Below are positions 59,091 through 64,000 of a stretch of DNA of 64,000 nucleotides, piece after piece. Every line of letters begins with the position of its first letter. Position 1 is the stretch's first letter. The translations under genes were made by a program, and so were the position numbers. The stretch covers positions 992,001 to 1,056,000 of the forward strand of contig NZ_JAHBRX010000001.1 of NCBI RefSeq assembly GCF_018398335.1. Reading direction: 5' to 3'. The stretch is from Chelatococcus sp. HY11 (lineage in GTDB: Bacteria; Pseudomonadota; Alphaproteobacteria; Rhizobiales; Beijerinckiaceae). Below the pieces are notes generated by a model. It was given only the letters and a program-made list of their open reading frames with translations. It ran no database searches and was not told the origin of the DNA.

Positions 59091-59175
59091 GCGGGCGTGG
59101 CGGAACTGGTAGACGCGCTGGATTTAGGTTCCAGTGACGAAAGTCGTGGGGGTTCGAGTCCCTTCGCCCGCACCA
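59091..59175 (+). tRNA. tRNA-Leu (anticodon UAG)
   Basis: An 85-base cloverleaf with 3' CCA encoded. Acceptor GCGGGCG pairs CGCCCGC; the D-loop carries TGGTAGACGCGC; the anticodon stem CTGGA/TCCAG encloses TTTAGGT with anticodon TAG; a variable arm (GACGAAAGTC) and the T-arm GGGTTCGAGTCCC follow. It reads CUA-type leucine codons. It lies between the oxidase-like gene and tig. Confidence 0.97.
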
Positions 59176-59252
59176 AAGCCACATCGCTCCCCGTATCATC
59201 GCCTATCCTGAGGGGCCATCAGAAGCACACGAATTTTCGAGAAGCTGTGACA

Positions 59253-60689
59253 ATGCAGGCGACGCAAACCCGGGCCGATGGTCTGAAACGCGAGTTCAAG
59301 GTGGTGGTTCCGGCCGCCGAGCTGGAGACCAAGCTGGCAGGCGAGCTGTCTGGCCTGAAGGACAGGGTCCGCATCAACGGCTTCCGTCCCGGCAAGGTCC
59401 CCATGGCCCATCTGCGCAAGCTGTATGGCCGCGCGGTCATGGCTGACGTTGTTCAGAACACCGTCAATGAAGCCAACCGCAAGATCATTGAGGACAACTC
59501 CCTCAAGCTTGCCAACGAGCCGAAGGTAACCCTCTCCGAGGACAAGGACGAGGTCGAGGCCATCATGGAGGCCAAGGGCGACCTGGCCTATACCGTGGCG
59601 CTCGAGATCCTGCCGGCCTTCCAGCTCAAGGACCTGTCCGACATCGCGATCACGCGCGAGACGGCCGAGGTGACGGACGCGGAAGTGGACGAGGCGCTGA
59701 CCCGCATGGCGCGCCAGAACCGTGCTTTCGTCGCCAAGCCCGAGGGCGAGGCCGCCGCGACGGGCGACCGCGTGACGATCGATTTCGTGGGCACCATCGA
59801 TGGCGAAGCCTTCGAGGGCGGCTCCAGCGAGGGCGTCCAGGTCGAGATCGGCTCGGGTGGTTTCATCCCGGGCTTCGAGGAGCAGCTGGTCGGCGCCAAG
59901 GCTGGCGATGACGTGACTGTGAGCGCGACCTTCCCCGAGGAGTATCCCGCCAAGCAGTTGGCCGGCAAGTCGGCGAGCTTCGCTGTGAAGGTGAAGGACG
60001 TGTCCTCCGCGGCCGAAGTGACGGTGGACGAGGACTTCGCGAAGGGTTTCGGCCTCGAGAGCCTCGACAAGCTCAAGGAAGCCGTTCGTTCCAGCATCGA
60101 GCGCGACTACACGGCCCAATCCCGCCGCAAGGTGAAGAAGGTGCTGCTCGACGCGCTTGACGCGAAGTATGATTTCGAGCTGCCGCCGAGCCTCGTCGAG
60201 CAGGAGTTCGACGGCGTGTGGCGTCAGGTCGAGAACGACATGAAGCAGACCGGCCGCACCTTCGCCGATGACGAGACGACCGAGGAAGAGGCGAAGGCGG
60301 AATATCAGCGCATCGCCGAGCGCCGCGTGCGCCTTGGCCTCGTGCTCGCCGAGATCGGCGAGCAGGCGGCGGTGAAGGTCGCCGACGACGAGGTCACGCA
60401 GGCTGTCGTCGAGCGCGCCCGTCAGTTCCCCGGCCAGGAAAAGCTGGTGTGGGACTACTACCGCAAGAACCCGCAGGCCCTCGCGGAAGTGCGCGCGCCG
60501 ATCTTCGAGGAGAAGGTCGTCGACCACATCCTGTCGCAGGTGTCCGTGACGGATAACGTCGTGTCTCGTGAGGCTCTTTTCGCCGATGAGGAGAGCGAAT
60601 CCGACGGCGATGAAGGCAAGGACGCGAAGGAGGAGGGCAAGGCCGCTCCGAAGAAGGCCTCGCGTGCCAAGAAGAAGGACGGCGCCTGA
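59253..60689 (+). CDS. tig: Trigger factor
   Basis: Ribosome-bound chaperone and peptidyl-prolyl isomerase that first meets nascent chains. The 478-residue protein has the ribosome-binding N-domain with [16 protein letters not shown] (about 48-63), the FKBP-type domain (about 165-245, [17 protein letters not shown]), and a helical C-domain, ending in a charged Glu/Lys-rich tail. ATG 59253 ([15 protein letters not shown]) is the family start. A longer in-frame reading begins at 59097, but its first residues ([13 protein letters not shown]) are only the translation of the tRNA-Leu gene and must be discarded. It precedes clpP, clpX and lon, a common order. Confidence 0.95.
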   Translation: MQATQTRADGLKREFKVVVPAAELETKLAGELSGLKDRVRINGFRPGKVPMAHLRKLYGRAVMADVVQNTVNEANRKIIEDNSLKLANEPKVTLSEDKDEVEAIMEAKGDLAYTVALEILPAFQLKDLSDIAITRETAEVTDAEVDEALTRMARQNRAFVAKPEGEAAATGDRVTIDFVGTIDGEAFEGGSSEGVQVEIGSGGFIPGFEEQLVGAKAGDDVTVSATFPEEYPAKQLAGKSASFAVKVKDVSSAAEVTVDEDFAKGFGLESLDKLKEAVRSSIERDYTAQSRRKVKKVLLDALDAKYDFELPPSLVEQEFDGVWRQVENDMKQTGRTFADDETTEEEAKAEYQRIAERRVRLGLVLAEIGEQAAVKVADDEVTQAVVERARQFPGQEKLVWDYYRKNPQALAEVRAPIFEEKVVDHILSQVSVTDNVVSREALFADEESESDGDEGKDAKEEGKAAPKKASRAKKKDGA

Positions 60690-60868
60690 GCCGTCTGGCG
60701 CTTGCGGATCCCGTCCGGAAGCATATCTGGTGTTGGCCGGGGGCGAGCCGGCCAACCTGCGGTCGCCATTCGACAGGATGCGACCGCCCAAGGCGTGTGC
60801 CGCTCCCAACGACCATCTGTTAATGATCGCCATGGAATAATTCCGGTGATCAAGGAGACTGATCTGCC

Positions 60869-61492
60869 ATGCGGGATCCGTTTGAGGTCTACAACAACAC
60901 GCTCGTGCCGATGGTTGTCGAGCAATCGAACCGTGGTGAGCGCGCGTTCGATATCTACTCGCGGCTGCTGCGCGAGCGGATTATTTTCCTGACAGGCCCC
61001 GTCGAAGATTATTCAGCGTCGCTGATCGTCGCGCAGCTCCTGTTCCTTGAAGGCGACAATCCGAAGAAGGAAATCTCCTTCTACATCAATTCGCCGGGCG
61101 GTGTGGTGACGTCGGGACTGTCCATCTATGACACGATGCAGTTCATCCGCTGTCCCATTTCAACGCTCTGCGTCGGCCAAGCCGCGTCGATGGGGTCGCT
61201 GCTTCTAGCGGCGGGAGAGCCCGGACAGCGCTTCGCGCTGCCGAATGCTCGCATCATGGTGCATCAGCCGTCTGGTGGATTTCAGGGGCAAGCGACCGAT
61301 ATCCTGATCCATGCCCGCGAGATTGAAGCCCTGCGTCGGCGCCTCAATGAAATTTATGTGAAGCACACAGGCCGTGACATCGCCGCGATCGAGCAGGCGC
61401 TTGAGCGTGACAATTTCATGACCGCCGATGCCGCGCGGGAGTTCGGCTTGATCGATCAGGTCCAGGTGAAGCGCGCGGATTCGGATGCCTGA
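60869..61492 (+). CDS. clpP: ATP-dependent Clp protease proteolytic subunit
   Basis: The 207-residue serine peptidase forms the 14-subunit barrel to which ClpX or ClpA attach. The catalytic triad is Ser107 (GQAASMGS), His132 (MVHQPSGG) and Asp181 (ERDNFM). Other blocks are [22 protein letters not shown] and the tail GLIDQV. The start [19 protein letters not shown] lies after AGGAGA. It is followed by clpX after 239 bases. Confidence 0.97.
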   Translation: MRDPFEVYNNTLVPMVVEQSNRGERAFDIYSRLLRERIIFLTGPVEDYSASLIVAQLLFLEGDNPKKEISFYINSPGGVVTSGLSIYDTMQFIRCPISTLCVGQAASMGSLLLAAGEPGQRFALPNARIMVHQPSGGFQGQATDILIHAREIEALRRRLNEIYVKHTGRDIAAIEQALERDNFMTADAAREFGLIDQVQVKRADSDA

Positions 61493-61731
61493 TTTCGGCC
61501 ATGTGGCAGCCGTATGCGCTTTCGAAAGCTGTCATGTGGATATGCGGCAAGGTGTCCGTCTCCTATTGATCGCGCGGCGGCCTCATGTTTGCATGGGCTT
61601 TGGACCAGGTGCGGCCTGATCGATTTTGGTAGTGCAGCGATAGGGCATTACCTTTTTTTAGATCCGGGCCTATATGAATGCTTGATGACGCCGGTGTCCT
61701 GTGCCCCGGCGGTACAGAGTGGAGACGGACC

Positions 61732-62997
61732 ATGAGCAAGACAGGCGGTAGCGACTCCAAGAGCACGCTCTACTGCTCGTTCTGCGGCAAGAGCCAGCAC
61801 GAGGTCCGCAAACTGATCGCCGGACCGACGGTATTCATCTGCGATGAATGCGTCGAATTGTGCATGGACATCATCCGCGAGGAGTCAAAATCGTCGCTCG
61901 TGAAGTCCCGCGACGGCGTGCCGACCCCGAAGGAAATTCGCAAGGTCCTTGATGACTATGTCATCGATCAGGATCACGCCAAGAAGGTGCTCTCTGTCGC
62001 GGTGCACAACCACTACAAGCGGTTGGCGCATGCGACCAAGCACAACGACGTGGAGCTTGCCAAGTCGAACATCCTGCTCGTCGGCCCCACCGGTTCGGGA
62101 AAGACGCTGCTGGCGCAGACGCTGGCCAGGATCCTCGACGTGCCCTTCACCATGGCGGATGCGACGACGCTGACCGAGGCCGGCTATGTCGGTGAGGATG
62201 TCGAGAACATCATCCTGAAGCTTCTGCAGGCATCGGACTACAATGTCGAACGCGCCCAGCGCGGCATTGTCTATATCGACGAGATCGACAAGATCTCCCG
62301 CAAGTCCGACAATCCCTCCATTACTCGCGACGTTTCGGGTGAGGGCGTCCAGCAGGCGCTTTTGAAGATCATGGAAGGCACGGTCGCGAGCGTGCCCCCG
62401 CAGGGCGGACGCAAGCATCCTCAGCAGGAGTTCCTGCAGGTTGATACGACGAATATCCTCTTCATCTGCGGCGGTGCGTTCGCAGGTCTCGAGCGTATCA
62501 TCATGGGGCGCGGGAAGGGGACCTCGATCGGCTTCGGCGCGCATGTGCAGGCACCGGACGACCGGCGCACGGGCGAGGTATTCCGTGAGGTCGAGCCTGA
62601 GGATCTCTTGAAGTTCGGCCTTATCCCCGAGTTTGTCGGCCGCCTGCCGGTGATCGCCACCTTGGAGGATCTCGACGAGAACGCGCTCAAGCGCATTCTC
62701 CAGGAGCCGAAGAACGCCTTGGTGAAGCAGTACCAGCGCCTCTTCGACATGGAGGAGACAGAGCTCACCTTCCACGAGGATGCCCTGACGCTGATCGCGC
62801 GCAAGGCCATCGAGCGCAGGACGGGTGCGCGCGGTCTGCGCTCGATCATGGAAGGCATCCTGCTCGAAACCATGTACGAGCTTCCTGGCCTTGAAGGCGT
62901 AGAGCAGATCGTCATCGGTCCTGAAGTGATCGAGGGTAAGGCAAAGCCGCTGTTTATCTATGCCGACCGCGCCGCTGAGACGAGCGCCAGTGCGTAA
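61732..62997 (+). CDS. clpX: ATP-dependent Clp protease ATP-binding subunit ClpX
   Basis: AAA+ unfoldase that recognises tagged or native substrates and feeds them to ClpP. The 421-residue protein has an N-terminal zinc-binding domain with Cys15, Cys18, Cys37 and Cys40, Walker A GPTGSGKT (Lys124), Walker [11 protein letters not shown] (Glu184), the pore loop GYVGEDVEN, the IGF-type loop for ClpP and a C-terminal lid with [16 protein letters not shown] 61732 ([15 protein letters not shown]) follows GGAGACGG. A hairpin follows the stop at 63009-63037. Confidence 0.97.
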   Translation: MSKTGGSDSKSTLYCSFCGKSQHEVRKLIAGPTVFICDECVELCMDIIREESKSSLVKSRDGVPTPKEIRKVLDDYVIDQDHAKKVLSVAVHNHYKRLAHATKHNDVELAKSNILLVGPTGSGKTLLAQTLARILDVPFTMADATTLTEAGYVGEDVENIILKLLQASDYNVERAQRGIVYIDEIDKISRKSDNPSITRDVSGEGVQQALLKIMEGTVASVPPQGGRKHPQQEFLQVDTTNILFICGGAFAGLERIIMGRGKGTSIGFGAHVQAPDDRRTGEVFREVEPEDLLKFGLIPEFVGRLPVIATLEDLDENALKRILQEPKNALVKQYQRLFDMEETELTFHEDALTLIARKAIERRTGARGLRSIMEGILLETMYELPGLEGVEQIVIGPEVIEGKAKPLFIYADRAAETSASA

Positions 62998-63008
62998 CGG
63001 CCTGAACA

Positions 63009-63037
63009 GGATCGCCCGGTGATCATCCGGGCGATCC
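63009..63037 (+). terminator. Hairpin terminator after clpX
   Basis: A perfect 11-base stem, GGATCGCCCGG / CCGGGCGATCC, with a seven-base loop, 12 bases past the clpX stop. There is no T-run, so termination may be partial or factor-assisted. Confidence 0.55.
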
Positions 63038-63536
63038 GGCCCATAAGCATGCGGATTTTGCCTCGCCCGTGATTTTCCCCAGCCAAGACATAGCTTGTCG
63101 CGTGCCGGTGACGCGTTTGGCGCGATCTGCCGGGAAGCGTGTGCCTTGCGGTCAGATCGGATATCCATTTCTGATGGACATTCGACCGGCTCTTGACGTT
63201 TATGATGGCAGGTAGGCGCGAGCAGCCGCCGACGGCGTTTTTGCGCGCAGACCTATCGGTACAAGACAAACGTAGCAATGGCTCGCCATTTGCTGCGCGG
63301 TAGGGTCTGCGTTTTGCGTGAATGCAATGAGTGTTCGACGTTACAAGCACTTAACTTGAAACGTCGCAGTCGGATAGCCACCTACTGAAGTGCGCGACAA
63401 TTCCGGCATGCTCATTGCGAGGTGATCGGATAGCGGGCTGGAAGCAGCCATTCTTATGGTGAGCGCTTCCAGCGGATCGTCCGGCGGTCAGCCCTTGAGG
63501 GGGATCGGCGGACGCAAAACGAAGGACAAGTGGGCG
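63038..63536 (+). other. clpX-lon intergenic region, possible heat-shock promoter
   Basis: About 500 bases without a gene. CTTGAAA at 63355-63361 followed after 16 bases by CCACCTAC (63378-63385) resembles a heat-shock sigma factor promoter (CTTGAAA with a CCCCAT-type -10), which would fit lon, but the second half is a weak match. Nothing else is recognised. Confidence 0.4.
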
Positions 63537-64000
63537 ATGACCACAGCGAAGCCCCGCCAGGCTGCAGTTCCAGGCACGGTCGGTACCTATCCCGTCCTGC
63601 CACTACGCGATATTGTCGTTTTCCCGCACATGATCGTGCCTTTGTTCGTTGGGCGTGAGAAATCCATTCGCGCGCTTGAGGAGGTCGTGAAGAGCGACCG
63701 GCACATCCTGCTCGCCACCCAGATGAACGCGGCTGACGACGATCCGGCCACGGACGCGATCTACACGATCGGCACCGTTGCGAGCGTGCTGCAGCTTCTT
63801 AAGCTGCCCGACGGCACTGTGAAGGTGCTCGTCGAGGGCACTGGTCGCGCCAAGATCAGCACCTACGGCCGCACGGACGATTATTACGAGGCCGAGGCCG
63901 AGGTGTTGGCCGAGACTGTCGGCAGCAAGGTCGAGACTGAGGCTCTGGCCCGTTCGGTGCTGGCCGAGTTCGAGAACTACGTGAAGCTCAACAAGAAGGT
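63537..64000 (+). CDS. lon: Lon protease, 5' part (runs off the window)
   Basis: The first 154 codons of the AAA+ serine protease Lon, which removes misfolded and regulatory proteins. The N-terminal LON domain is seen: TYPVLPLRDIVVFPHMIVPLFVGREKSIRALEEV, HILLATQMNAADDDP, IGTVASVLQLLKLPDGTVKVLVEG in pieces. ATG 63537 follows GAAGGACAAGTGG. The AAA+ and protease domains lie beyond the window. The frame is open to the end with no interruption. Confidence 0.95.
   Translation, partial: MTTAKPRQAAVPGTVGTYPVLPLRDIVVFPHMIVPLFVGREKSIRALEEVVKSDRHILLATQMNAADDDPATDAIYTIGTVASVLQLLKLPDGTVKVLVEGTGRAKISTYGRTDDYYEAEAEVLAETVGSKVETEALARSVLAEFENYVKLNKK

Noticed and set aside
59097-59252. N-terminal extension of trigger factor beginning [13 protein letters not shown]
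   Set aside because: These residues are a translation of the tRNA-Leu gene, a known annotation artefact.

Overview
The window is a gene-dense, GC-rich chromosomal segment of an alphaproteobacterium, most likely of the order Hyphomicrobiales (Rhizobiales). Pointers are a mitochondrial-type NDUFA12 complex I subunit gene, DUF2155, the accC-accB-aroQ cluster, a very large alphaproteobacterial RNase E, the sufB-C-D-S-T-A operon with an extra NifS/IscS-type desulfurase and an Irr-type iron box, and the order tig-clpP-clpX-lon. The genus cannot be fixed from the sequence. No prophage, transposase, CRISPR array or plasmid gene was seen; nearly everything is core housekeeping.

Layout. 1-4.2 kb: a 33-residue hydrophobic protein, an exported gamma-glutamyltransferase and a seven-helix GGDEF protein. 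4.4-8.6 kb: B12-dependent ribonucleotide reductase with paired NrdR boxes 32 bp apart. 9-11.3 kb: NDUFA12, two tandem paralogous GNAT acetyltransferases, DUF2155. 11.3-17 kb, minus strand: aat, accC, accB, aroQ (stop/start overlaps), a DsbA-like thiol oxidoreductase and an M48/TPR metalloprotease. 17-21.7 kb: aminotransferase, an AT-rich gap, an autotransporter-like barrel, a 14-helix drug exporter. 21.8-32.1 kb: rne; amiC and PBP1a; prfB with its programmed frameshift; an M23 peptidase. 32.3-38.8 kb: bcp, an AsmA-like giant, tyrS, an alpha/beta hydrolase.

38.9-47.2 kb holds the Fe-S assembly operon: cysteine desulfurase, sufB, sufC, sufD, sufS, sufT, a VOC-fold protein, sufA, and then a TfoX-like gene. 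A near-perfect Irr box precedes it. 47.3-53.6 kb: a DEAD-box helicase, parE, a small tail-anchored protein, MgtC and an FkbM methyltransferase. 53.7-58.9 kb: glnA and glnB (nitrogen assimilation and its PII sensor), the bifunctional NAD(P)HX repair enzyme and a Tat-exported multicopper-oxidase-like protein that has lost most copper ligands. 59-64 kb: tRNA-Leu(UAG), tig, clpP, clpX and the 5' part of lon, a protein folding and proteolysis cluster.

I did not find a clearly new multi-gene system. The observations most worth a second look are the copper-ligand loss in the oxidase-like protein, two previously easy-to-miss small membrane proteins, the autotransporter with no visible signal peptide behind an AT-rich gap, the tandem GNAT pair, the direct repeat ahead of prfB, and inverted repeats ahead of parE and the suf operon.
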